Positions 53,656 to 62,033 of a stretch of 64,000 nucleotides of DNA are shown here, one piece after another. The notes under the pieces are model-generated. The model had not been told where the DNA came from. It ran no database searches and worked only from the letters and a program-made list of their open reading frames with translations. Source of the DNA: Vibrio sp. STUT-A11 (GTDB lineage: Bacteria > Pseudomonadota > Gammaproteobacteria > Enterobacterales > Vibrionaceae); the NCBI RefSeq assembly GCF_026000435.1, contig NZ_AP026763.1, positions 2,170,001 to 2,234,000 on the forward strand, written 5' to 3'. Numbering within the stretch: position 1 is the first letter of the stretch; each line of letters opens with the position of its first letter. Made by a program: the position numbers and the translations under genes.

Positions 53656-54660
53656 CTACTTTTCGATTCCAAAGTGAAGATAAGCCCGATCAGTGGCAAT
53701 TCTCCCCCGTGGTGTTCGTTGTAAATAACCTTGTTGAATCAGATAAGGTTCCAACACGTCTTCTATCGTGTCTTTTTCTTCACCGATAGCCGCTGCCATG
53801 TTATCGAGGCCAACCGGACCACCGCCAAACTTCTCCATAATCGCCAGAAGCAGTTTACGGTCCATATAGTCAAAGCCCTGAGCATCAACATCAAGCATGT
53901 TAAGCGCTTTGTCAGCGACATCAGCACAGATGTGGCCATTGCCTTTTACTTCCGCATAATCACGCACACGACGTAATAAACGGTTTGCAATACGAGGCGT
54001 ACCACGAGCACGACGTGCAACCTCTAAAGCCCCTTCCGGCTCCATAGAGAGACCTAAACAATCCGCACTACGCTGGACGATGTCCTGTAGGTCTTTAATT
54101 TTATAAAACTCAAGGCGCTGAGTGATACCAAAACGGTCGCGTAATGGTGACGTCAACGAGCCAGCGCGTGTCGTCGCACCAATTAAGGTAAACGGCGGAA
54201 GATCGATTTTAATTGAACGTGCAGCAGGTCCTTCACCAATCATGATATCCAACTGGTAATCTTCCATCGCAGGATAAAGCACCTCTTCAACCATTGGGCT
54301 TAGGCGGTGAATCTCGTCAATAAAGAGAACATCGTTTTCTTCTAAGTTGGTGAGCAGCGCGGCTAAATCCCCTGCCTTTTCTAACACAGGGCCTGATGTG
54401 GTACGAATGTTAACTTCCATTTCATTCGCAACGATATTGGCGAGTGTGGTTTTACCCAAGCCCGGAGGACCAAAAATCAGCAGATGATCTAACGCTTCAT
54501 TACGCAGTTGCGCCGCTTTGATAAAGATCTCCATCTGGCCTCGAACGTGATCCTGACCTTGGTAGTCTTCTAGCTTTTTCGGGCGGATTGCACGGTCAAT
54601 GACGTCTTCTTCCCTAAACGCCGGGTTTTCTGGAGCGATTAAACGATCAGCTTCAATCAT
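53656..54660 (-). CDS. ruvB: Holliday junction branch migration helicase RuvB
   Basis: A 334-residue AAA+ ATPase that drives branch migration with RuvA. Walker A is GPPGLGKTTLAN near residue 64, Walker B VLFIDEIHRL near residue 110, sensor 1 TLIGATTRAG near residue 157, and the C-terminal winged helix has GGGPVGLDNMAAAIGEE near residue 275. It is separated from ruvA by 254 bases, nearly all repeat copy D, and repeat copy C lies just past its stop. Confidence 0.97.
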   Translation of the reverse strand: MIEADRLIAPENPAFREEDVIDRAIRPKKLEDYQGQDHVRGQMEIFIKAAQLRNEALDHLLIFGPPGLGKTTLANIVANEMEVNIRTTSGPVLEKAGDLAALLTNLEENDVLFIDEIHRLSPMVEEVLYPAMEDYQLDIMIGEGPAARSIKIDLPPFTLIGATTRAGSLTSPLRDRFGITQRLEFYKIKDLQDIVQRSADCLGLSMEPEGALEVARRARGTPRIANRLLRRVRDYAEVKGNGHICADVADKALNMLDVDAQGFDYMDRKLLLAIMEKFGGGPVGLDNMAAAIGEEKDTIEDVLEPYLIQQGYLQRTPRGRIATDRAYLHFGIEK

Positions 54661-54691
54661 CTTGTTACCTTGAAAAATGGTTACCTGAGAC

Positions 54692-54899
54692 TTAATGCCA
54701 CTCGCTCAGGAGTGGGTGGCATGTTTATGAGTCTCGTCATCCTGTACAGCGACGAAGGAGCGTGATACAGGATCTTCTATCCGAGCACTATATGGTCAAA
54801 ATTGTTTTATTAACCACTCAATGCGTTGCTATTAGATTCCTAGTCTCGCCAAGGCTCGCTGGAATGACGCAGAAAACATCGTTAAGCGATTAACATTAT
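54692..54899 (-). repeat. Dispersed hairpin-rich element, copy D (inside ruvAB)
   Basis: A 208-base, more diverged copy in the orientation of copy A. The 24-base end hairpin is GCCACTC...GGGTGGC (54697-54720) and the second is ATCCTGTA / TACAGGAT (54739-54774). Both keep pairing through changes on both sides compared with copies A-C. The far end has ATTCC...GGAAT (54836-54865) and CGTTAAGCGATTAACATTA. It begins 15 bases past the ruvA stop and ends 31 bases before ruvB. Confidence 0.82.
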
Positions 54900-54914
54900 G
54901 CCTTGAGACTGGCG

Positions 54915-55529
54915 TTACACCATTGATTTTAGCGCTTCACGGATCAGCTGTTCGCTGTTCATATCCGGTTTAGCGATTTGAGAAACAACTTTCGAGGCTT
55001 GCGTTGGTTTATACCCCAGAGCAAGCAGCGCACTGATCGCTTCCTCTTCCGCGTTATTCGATGTAGCTGATGCAGAATCGGATGGCGCAGCATCTGTGAA
55101 CGGGGTAAACAGGTCACCCGCTCCCCACCCTTTCAGACGGTCTTTCATTTCAACCACCAAGCGCTCAGCCGTTTTCTTACCAACGCCAGGCAACTTAACG
55201 AGTGTTGAAACATCCTCTCGCTCAACGCATGTAACAAACTGACTTGCTGTCATACCAGACAAAATGCCCAAGCCCAATTTAGGGCCCACGCCATTTGCTT
55301 TAATCACTTCACGGAACAGCGCACGCTCTTTTACGGTATTGAAACCATAAAGCAGCTGAGCATCTTCGCGAACAACAAAATGAGTATAAATGATGGCTTC
55401 TTCGCCGAGGTTTGGCAGCTCGTAAAAACAGCTCATTGGCATCTGAACTTCATAACCAATGCCGTTAACTTCAATTAAAACTTCAGGTGGTTGCTTTTCT
55501 AGCAAGGTGCCGCGAAGACGTCCAATCAC
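54915..55529 (-). CDS. ruvA: Holliday junction branch migration complex subunit RuvA
   Basis: This tetrameric protein binds four-way junctions and loads RuvB. The GTG at 55529 (MIGRLRGTLLEKQPPEVLIE when read as Met, 204 residues) is the family start with AAAGAG upstream; the longer frame to 55586 is not supported. An N-terminal OB domain, two helix-hairpin-helix motifs (VGPKLGLGILSG, LPGVGKKTAERLVVEMKD) and the C-terminal RuvB-binding UBA-like domain (EEEAISALLALGYKPTQA) are visible. It lies 67 bases after ruvC. Confidence 0.96.
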   Translation of the reverse strand: MIGRLRGTLLEKQPPEVLIEVNGIGYEVQMPMSCFYELPNLGEEAIIYTHFVVREDAQLLYGFNTVKERALFREVIKANGVGPKLGLGILSGMTASQFVTCVEREDVSTLVKLPGVGKKTAERLVVEMKDRLKGWGAGDLFTPFTDAAPSDSASATSNNAEEEAISALLALGYKPTQASKVVSQIAKPDMNSEQLIREALKSMV

Positions 55530-55596
55530 GATAAATACTCTTTGGAAATGAATTTGCGACAGGATAATAAAGAACTGGATAGACATCCAGTTAATT

Positions 55597-56118
55597 TTAT
55601 CGGTAGCGCCCTTTTCGTGCGCTGGTCGCCTTTCCTGCCAAAGCCACTAATGTTTTGTTGGTATTGGCATGACAGATTGCTACGCCGAGTGCATCAGCTG
55701 CGTCGGCTTGCGGTTTTGCCGGTAGCTTTAGCATCTGCTGAACCATATGCTGAACTTGCGCTTTATCCGCTCCCCCCGTTCCAACCACGGCCTGTTTAAT
55801 CAGACGTGCTGCGTATTCATACACAGGTAATTCCGCATTTACAGCCGCTACAATTGCACTGCCTCTAGCCTGTCCCAGCTTTAGAGCAGAATCGGCGTTC
55901 TTCGCCATAAAAACTTGTTCGATAGCGAATACATCGGGCTGAAACTGAGTGATGATTTCAGTGACACCGGCGTAAATTTGTCTGAGTCGCCCAGGAAGCT
56001 CTTTTTCAGATGTACGGATACAGCCACTACCAAGGTATTGTAAATGGCGGCCTTGTTGGCGGATGACACCGTAACCGGTAATACGTGAGCCTGGGTCAAT
56101 GCCCAAAATAATTGACAT
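55597..56118 (-). CDS. ruvC: Crossover junction endodeoxyribonuclease RuvC
   Basis: A 173-residue Holliday junction resolvase with the RNase H fold. Catalytic acids are visible: ILGIDPGSRITGYG (Asp7), FAIEQVFM (Glu near 66), and KPQADAADALGVAICHA (Asp pair near 138-141). It leads the leftward ruvC-ruvA-ruvB run. Confidence 0.97.
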   Translation of the reverse strand: MSIILGIDPGSRITGYGVIRQQGRHLQYLGSGCIRTSEKELPGRLRQIYAGVTEIITQFQPDVFAIEQVFMAKNADSALKLGQARGSAIVAAVNAELPVYEYAARLIKQAVVGTGGADKAQVQHMVQQMLKLPAKPQADAADALGVAICHANTNKTLVALAGKATSARKGRYR

Positions 56119-56172
56119 GAAGTTTCCTAATCAACAACTCATTAAATTTATTAGAATATATTTCATTAAAAC

Positions 56173-56200
56173 AAAAACTCCCGCAATTGCGGGAGTTTTT
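56173..56200. terminator. Terminator between aspS and ruvC
   Basis: Perfect palindrome AAAAACTCCCGC-AATT-GCGGGAGTTTTT (56173-56200). It ends aspS on the minus strand. Confidence 0.92.
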
Positions 56201-56217
56201 ATTCAATTGTTGTGCGC

Positions 56218-57996
56218 TTATTCTGTGTCTTTTTCTTTTGCTACCGTTACCGCAACTGCCAGCTCTTCTAGTGCTGTTGGGTTTGCAAGGCTTGGTGCAT
56301 CTGTCAGTAGACACGCTGCCGCTGTTGTTTTCGGGAACGCGATAACATCACGAATGTTCTCTGTACCACATAGCAGCATAACCAAACGGTCCAGACCGAA
56401 TGCAAGACCTGCATGTGGAGGCGTACCGAACTTCAGTGCATCTAGCAGGAAGCCGAATTTTAGTCGTTGCTCATCAGCCTCAATACCTAAGATATCGAAT
56501 ACTGCTGCCTGCATTTCTGCGTTGTGGATACGCACAGAACCACCACCGACTTCGTAGCCGTTTAGAACCATATCGTAAGCGTTTGAGTTCGCTGCCGCTG
56601 GGTTTGCTTTTAGCTCTTCCGCTGTCACACCTAGCGGTGATGTGAATGGGTGGTGCATCGCGTGTAGATTGCCTTCGTCATCTTCTTCGAACATAGGGAA
56701 GTCAACAACCCACAGTGGCGCCCATGCAGACTCGTCGGTTAGCTCTAGGTCTTTACCTAGCTTCAGACGTAGTGCACCCATTGCTTCTGCAACGATGCCT
56801 GCTTTGTCAGCACCAAATAGGATGATATCGCCAGATTCTGCTTGAGTGCGATCTAGAATGCCGTTGATCACGTCTTCGTTTAGGAACTTAGCCACTGGAG
56901 ATTGGATACCTTCCAACCCTGCAGCGCGGTCGTTAACCTTCATCCACGCCAGACCTTTCGCGCCGTAAATACCAACAAATTCACCGTAACCGTCGATTTG
57001 CTTACGAGTCAGAGACGCACCGCCTGGTACACGGATTACCGCAACGCGACCTTTCTCGTCGTTAGCCGGGCCAGAGAATACCTTGAACTCAACGTCTTTA
57101 ACCAGGTCAGCAACATCTACTAGCTCTAGTGGGTTACGTAGGTCAGGTTTGTCAGAGCCGAAACGACGAATTGCTTCGGCAAACGGCATTACTGGGAACT
57201 GACCCAGGTCTACGTTTAGTAGCTCTTGCCACATATCGCGAACCATGTTTTCAGTCACTTCACGTACTTGATCAGCCGTCATGAATGACGTTTCGATATC
57301 GATCTGAGTGAATTCTGGCTGACGGTCAGCACGCAAGTCTTCGTCACGGAAACACTTAACGATTTGGTAGTAACGGTCAAAACCAGACATCATTAGCAGC
57401 TGTTTAAATAGCTGTGGAGACTGAGGAAGCGCGTAGAAGCTGCCTTTATGAACACGGCTTGGTACCAGGTAGTCACGAGCACCTTCTGGCGTCGCTTTCG
57501 TTAGTACTGGAGTTTCGATATCCAGGAAGCCGTTGTCATCTAGGAAACGACGCACAAAGCTAGATGCTTTAGCACGCAGCTTGATGCGGTCACTCATTTC
57601 AGGGCGACGTAGATCCAGGTAACGGTACTTCAGACGTTGCTCTTCAGAGTTCTTTTGGTTGAAGTCTAGAGGCAGAACGTCAGCGCGGTTGATGATTTCA
57701 AGACCTTTCGCAAGGATCTCAACTTCACCGGTTGCCATGTCTTTATTTACCTGGCTTTCTGGACGAACACGAACTTCACCCGTTAGTTTGATACAGAATT
57801 CATTACGAAGTGTGTTAGCCACTTCATACGCATCCGCCATATCTGGATCTACAACTACCTGAACGATGCCTTCACGATCTCGCATATCGATAAAAATAAG
57901 ACCGCCTAAATCACGGCGACGGTTAACCCAGCCGCAAAGTTCTACAGTTTGTCCTGCAAGGGACTTGTTCAGGTGACCACAGTAATGGGTACGCAT
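56218..57996 (-). CDS. aspS: Aspartyl-tRNA synthetase (bacterial type)
   Basis: A 592-residue class II synthetase. N-terminal OB anticodon domain (about 1-105), catalytic core with motif 2 (CFRDEDLRADRQPEFTQID near residue 215), the bacterial insertion domain (about 285-420), and motif 3 (GLAFGLDRLVMLLCG near residue 530). Full length and unremarkable. It is upstream of ruvC with a terminator in between. Confidence 0.98.
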   Translation of the reverse strand: MRTHYCGHLNKSLAGQTVELCGWVNRRRDLGGLIFIDMRDREGIVQVVVDPDMADAYEVANTLRNEFCIKLTGEVRVRPESQVNKDMATGEVEILAKGLEIINRADVLPLDFNQKNSEEQRLKYRYLDLRRPEMSDRIKLRAKASSFVRRFLDDNGFLDIETPVLTKATPEGARDYLVPSRVHKGSFYALPQSPQLFKQLLMMSGFDRYYQIVKCFRDEDLRADRQPEFTQIDIETSFMTADQVREVTENMVRDMWQELLNVDLGQFPVMPFAEAIRRFGSDKPDLRNPLELVDVADLVKDVEFKVFSGPANDEKGRVAVIRVPGGASLTRKQIDGYGEFVGIYGAKGLAWMKVNDRAAGLEGIQSPVAKFLNEDVINGILDRTQAESGDIILFGADKAGIVAEAMGALRLKLGKDLELTDESAWAPLWVVDFPMFEEDDEGNLHAMHHPFTSPLGVTAEELKANPAAANSNAYDMVLNGYEVGGGSVRIHNAEMQAAVFDILGIEADEQRLKFGFLLDALKFGTPPHAGLAFGLDRLVMLLCGTENIRDVIAFPKTTAAACLLTDAPSLANPTALEELAVAVTVAKEKDTE

Positions 57997-58268
57997 AATG
58001 AAATTCCCAATCTCTCAAAAGTTGTTGACTACGCTCTGTCGGCGTCATTGCCAAGCAGAGTAAAGATTCAGTTATACGCTGAAAGTCTATGAAAATCGAC
58101 TACTCAGCGTACAATTAAGTGTGTTTTATCATTCACTGGTGCTTTTTAGTACTACAACTGTTCAAAACCGCACCAGAGAGAAAAAATAGGTGCTGATTAT
58201 AACGTGAAATTACCTATTTCAGCAAAACTCTCGTAAAGTGAACACAGGATTAAATGTAAAGAAGAATA

Positions 58269-59135
58269 ATGGATAACTTACCCCTTCGACTTGGACTAAC
58301 CATGTGGTCACATAACCTGTGGCAACAAAGCTTTTATGGCAGTGGCACAAAGCCAGCAGAGCGTTTAGAGAAGTACGCACAGGTATTCCATACTGTAGAA
58401 GGCAATACCACGTTTTATGCGACACCGTCACTTAATACTGTTCAAAACTGGAAAGCGGCAACGCACGACGATTTTAAATTTACTTTCAAGCTGCCAAAAG
58501 CCATCACCCACCAGCAAATGCTGAGAGGATGCGATGAGCAGCTACGTGACTTTATGAAAGTGATGGAGCCATTGCATGAGCGAGTAGGCCAATGGACAAT
58601 CCAGTTGCCAGCCGCTTTTGGACCTGAATACCTCGACCGTTTAAAAAAGTTCTGCGCCAGCTTTCCACCGAGTTTCCCTCTTGGAGTAGAAGTGCGTCAT
58701 ATGGCGTTTTTCGCCAAAGGTGACGAAGAGCGTGCACTCAATCAATGGCTGTTAGAAAGTGGTATTGACCGAATCATTATGGACAGTAGACCTGTGTTTG
58801 CGGCCAAACCAGACAACGAAGCGATCATCGATGCTCAGATGAAAAAACCCAAAGTCCCAGTACACGCCATTGCTACCGCTTCTCACCCTATGATCCGCTT
58901 TATTGGTCACCCGCAAGAGCAGCAAAATTACGACTTTTTCACGCCTTGGTTGAGCAAGCTGCCGCAATGGATTAACGAAGGTAAGCAGCCTTATGTGATG
59001 ATTCATACCGCCGACAATATTGTCGCCCCGGAGCTGGCAGCGAATTTGTACAAAATGCTGCAAAAAAGCGTGGTATTACCTAATTTGGCGCCATTTCCTG
59101 CTAACGATGGCAACGCCCAGTTACAGATGTTCTGA
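58269..59135 (+). CDS. DUF72 (YecE-like) family protein
   Basis: A 288-residue cytoplasmic protein with a predicted TIM-barrel fold. Family segments are RLGLTMWSHNLWQ near residue 7, YAQVFHTVEGNTTFYATPS near residue 36, FKFTFKLPKAITH near residue 68 and GVEVRHMAF near residue 139. Function is unknown in the literature I recall. It is divergent from aspS, with 272 bases between, and precedes cmoA after a terminator. Confidence 0.88.
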   Translation: MDNLPLRLGLTMWSHNLWQQSFYGSGTKPAERLEKYAQVFHTVEGNTTFYATPSLNTVQNWKAATHDDFKFTFKLPKAITHQQMLRGCDEQLRDFMKVMEPLHERVGQWTIQLPAAFGPEYLDRLKKFCASFPPSFPLGVEVRHMAFFAKGDEERALNQWLLESGIDRIIMDSRPVFAAKPDNEAIIDAQMKKPKVPVHAIATASHPMIRFIGHPQEQQNYDFFTPWLSKLPQWINEGKQPYVMIHTADNIVAPELAANLYKMLQKSVVLPNLAPFPANDGNAQLQMF

Positions 59136-59161
59136 CTCAATCTAAAGCAATACATGACAGG

Positions 59162-59196
59162 GGCGCGAATTTCCCATAAAATACGCGCCTTTTTTG
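59162..59196 (+). terminator. Terminator after the DUF72 gene
   Basis: Stem GGCGCG (59162-59167) and CGCGCC (59184-59189) with a 16-base loop, then a T run. Confidence 0.75.
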
Positions 59197-59205
59197 ATGT
59201 CTGAC

Positions 59206-59237
59206 GTTTTTTTGAAGACTAGTTTTTTTGAAGACTA
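59206..59237. repeat. Perfect tandem 16-base duplication upstream of cmoA
   Basis: GTTTTTTTGAAGACTA occurs twice with no spacer (59206-59221 and 59222-59237), ending 33 bases before the cmoA start. It looks like a recent slippage duplication in the leader. Confidence 0.9.
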
Positions 59238-59270
59238 ATAGTCCCGTCAGCTTGTAGCAGAGATTTGGTT

Positions 59271-60008
59271 ATGAACCCTAAGAACAATCCAGATACTATT
59301 TTTTCGGCTCCAATCGATAAAATTGGGGATTTCACCTTTGATGAACGCGTAGCGGAAGTGTTTCCAGACATGATTCAGCGTTCCGTTCCAGGGTACAGCA
59401 ACATCATTTCTGCGATTGGCATGCTTGCAGAACGCTTTGTTAAGCCTCATTCAAACATTTATGACCTTGGTTGCTCTCTAGGTGCTGCGACGCTTTCTAT
59501 GCGCCGTCATATCAAACAAGAAGGTTGTCAAATCATTGCCGTCGATAACTCACCAGCCATGGTAGAGCGATGTAAGTTGCATGTGAATGCTTACCGCAGC
59601 GACACGCCTGTCGATGTTGTAGAAGCCGATATTCGTAATATCGAAATTGACAACGCATCGGTTGTGGTACTGAACTTCACTCTGCAGTTTCTTTCGCCAG
59701 AAGATCGTTATACGTTGTTAGAAAAAATCTACGCGGGTCTGCGTCCAGGCGGCATCCTAATTCTGTCAGAAAAATTCGTGTTTGAAGATGAAACTTCGAA
59801 CGAGCTATTGATTGACCTGCACCACGATTTTAAACGCGCAAATGGCTACAGTGAGCTAGAAATCAGTCAAAAGCGCAGTGCGATTGAAAATGTGATGCGC
59901 CCAGATTCAAAGAAGGATCACAAAGAGCGCTTCGAAAAGATTGGCTTCTCGAGCTACGACGTTTGGTTCCAGTGCTTTAACTTCGGGTCTATGTTTGCCA
60001 TCAAGTAA
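59271..60008 (+). CDS. cmoA: Carboxy-S-adenosyl-L-methionine synthase CmoA
   Basis: This enzyme converts SAM and prephenate to carboxy-SAM for the wobble modification cmo5U34. The ATG at 59271 (245 residues) follows AGAGATTTGG. The SAM motif is IYDLGCSLGAATLSMRRH near residue 64, then IIAVDNSPAMVERC near residue 90 and LNFTLQFLSPEDR near residue 138. It is followed 76 bases later by cmoB, its pathway partner. Confidence 0.96.
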   Translation: MNPKNNPDTIFSAPIDKIGDFTFDERVAEVFPDMIQRSVPGYSNIISAIGMLAERFVKPHSNIYDLGCSLGAATLSMRRHIKQEGCQIIAVDNSPAMVERCKLHVNAYRSDTPVDVVEADIRNIEIDNASVVVLNFTLQFLSPEDRYTLLEKIYAGLRPGGILILSEKFVFEDETSNELLIDLHHDFKRANGYSELEISQKRSAIENVMRPDSKKDHKERFEKIGFSSYDVWFQCFNFGSMFAIK

Positions 60009-60084
60009 CGATTCGCACTCAAACTCACTTTACTTTTACACCATCACCTCAGCGATTAACTAACTATTCAGTGATTAACTAATT

Positions 60085-61056
60085 ATGTTTAACTTTGCAA
60101 ATTTCTATCAATTAATTGCCCAGGATACACGTCTTCAACCGTGGCTAAACGTGTTACCACAACAGCTAACGGACTGGCAAAATGCAGAGCACGGTGACTT
60201 TGGTCGCTGGTTGAAAGCACTGAACAAAATCCCAGAAGGGTCACCGAACCAAGTTGACATCAAAAACTCGGTCACCATCAGTAATGACACGCCTTTTCAT
60301 GAAGGTGAACTGAAAAAGTTAGAGAACTTGCTGCGTACCTTCCACCCTTGGCGTAAAGGCCCTTACACGGTGCACGGTATTCATATCGATACCGAATGGC
60401 GCAGTGACTGGAAATGGGATCGTGTACTTCCGCATCTCTCACCATTAAAAAACCGCAGCGTGCTTGATGTCGGCTGTGGTAATGGCTATCACATGTGGCG
60501 CATGCTAGGTGAAGGCGCTCGTCTCTGTGTCGGCATTGACCCCTCTCACCTGTTCCTGATTCAGTTCGAAGCGATTCGTAAACTGATGGGCGGTGATCAA
60601 CGAGCACACCTGTTGCCATTGGGTATTGAACAGCTACCAAAACTAGAAGCGTTCGACACGGTATTTAGCATGGGCGTGTTATATCACCGCCGTTCCCCGC
60701 TTGATCACCTTATTCAGCTGAAAGACCAGTTGGTTTCAGGTGGTGAGCTTCTGTTAGAAACGTTAGTGATTGAAGGCGATGAGAACGCAGTACTTGTGCC
60801 AACATCTCGCTATGCTCAGATGCGTAATGTATATTTCTTCCCATCAGCGAAAGCGCTTAAAGTTTGGTTGGAATTGGTTGGTTTTGAAGATGTTCGTATC
60901 GTCGATGAGAATGTGACGACGGTAGGTGAACAACGCACCACAGAATGGATGACTCACAACTCCCTACCAGACTACTTAGATCCAAACGATCCAAGTAAAA
61001 CAGTGGAAGGCTACCCAGCGCCACGCCGTGCCGTACTTGTGGCTCGTAAACCATAA
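60085..61056 (+). CDS. cmoB: tRNA uridine 5-oxyacetic acid(34) synthase CmoB
   Basis: A 323-residue enzyme that moves the carboxymethyl group from carboxy-SAM to 5-hydroxyuridine at the wobble position of tRNAs. SAM-fold motif VLDVGCGNGYHMWRML near residue 125, and FSMGVLYHRRSPLDHL near residue 195, typical of CmoB. N-terminal residues 1-100 form the family-specific domain (RTFHPWRKGPY). It pairs with cmoA. A palindrome without a T run (TCAAGGGTG...CACCCTTGA, 61127-61151) follows. Confidence 0.97.
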   Translation: MFNFANFYQLIAQDTRLQPWLNVLPQQLTDWQNAEHGDFGRWLKALNKIPEGSPNQVDIKNSVTISNDTPFHEGELKKLENLLRTFHPWRKGPYTVHGIHIDTEWRSDWKWDRVLPHLSPLKNRSVLDVGCGNGYHMWRMLGEGARLCVGIDPSHLFLIQFEAIRKLMGGDQRAHLLPLGIEQLPKLEAFDTVFSMGVLYHRRSPLDHLIQLKDQLVSGGELLLETLVIEGDENAVLVPTSRYAQMRNVYFFPSAKALKVWLELVGFEDVRIVDENVTTVGEQRTTEWMTHNSLPDYLDPNDPSKTVEGYPAPRRAVLVARKP

Positions 61057-61275
61057 TTAACTTAGATTTCTGACATTGTTCTAACTCACTGCTTCTATTA
61101 AGACATTACCCTCTCACCTTATCTTTTCAAGGGTGTAGTTCGCACCCTTGATCCAAAGCTTTTCATCACGATTCCTCACTCTATAAGAGATAGAGAAGAT
61201 TCTTACTTGTGAGGGTTTGGCGATATAAGCTAAACTCTTAAAAATCAAACAACTTAATCCATCCTAAGGTCTTCA

Positions 61276-62016
61276 ATGTTATTACGATTGACTCCGGTTG
61301 TTGCCATCGTCTTATTATCTGGATGTACACTTACCAAAGGCGAACAGTACCACCAAGAAACGTTAGCCGCTATCCAGTCCTCCGAAACAAACGTCAATAA
61401 TCGTATTGCCACTCTGGAGCAGCAGCTCAGTAGCCAGTCGACTCATATCGACAACCTTGAAGGCCAGGTCGATACATTAAAAGGTGAACTCCTTACATTT
61501 CGTGACGAAGCCATGGCCGAAGTGAAAAAGCCGAAAGAACCGATCATTGTTCAGGCTCCTACACCAGTTGAACCAACGCCAACGCATAACATTATTCTCG
61601 GCTCTATTGAGAAAGTGACTATAGATTCTATCAAGCAGACTTTCGATGCACGTGTCGATACCGGTGCTGCCACTTCGTCTTTAAACGCTATCGATATTGA
61701 AGAGTTCGAGAGAAACGGAAAAAACTGGGTTCGCTTTCATCTGGCCGACAACACTAAGTCTGAAGAAGAAAAGAATATTTGGATTGAGGCTCCAGTCCTG
61801 CGCTACGTGAAGATACGTCAATCCTCAGCAGATGAGCTTGATCGCAGAGCCGTTGTCGAGCTGTGGGTCAAAGTTGGGAAAATCCATGAAAAAGCGCAAT
61901 TTACGTTGGCAGATCGCTCCCACATGAACCATCCTATTTTATTAGGTAGAGAATTTATTCGTGACATCGCGTTGGTCGATGTTAGCCGCACATATATTCA
62001 AACAGAAGAAAACTAA
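61276..62016 (+). CDS. Retropepsin-like aspartic protease lipoprotein (DUF785/RimB-like)
   Basis: A 246-residue exported protein with lipobox VLLSGC (Cys near 17), a coiled-coil stretch (about 35-80) and a C-terminal retropepsin-like domain. The active-site motif ARVDTGAATSSLNA near residue 128 carries the DTGA of single-domain aspartic proteases; HPILLGREFIRDI near residue 220 is the matching flap/end strand. Databases often name this family 'ATP-dependent zinc protease', which the motif does not support. It leads an operon with a 7-TM inactive-transglutaminase protein and an ATP-grasp ligase. Confidence 0.85.
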   Translation: MLLRLTPVVAIVLLSGCTLTKGEQYHQETLAAIQSSETNVNNRIATLEQQLSSQSTHIDNLEGQVDTLKGELLTFRDEAMAEVKKPKEPIIVQAPTPVEPTPTHNIILGSIEKVTIDSIKQTFDARVDTGAATSSLNAIDIEEFERNGKNWVRFHLADNTKSEEEKNIWIEAPVLRYVKIRQSSADELDRRAVVELWVKVGKIHEKAQFTLADRSHMNHPILLGREFIRDIALVDVSRTYIQTEEN

Positions 62017-62033
62017 GAATAATAAGGTAGATT

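Noticed and set aside
61127..61151. Hairpin TCAAGGGTG...CACCCTTGA after cmoB
   Set aside because: No T run follows, so I do not call it a terminator; no other function can be supported.
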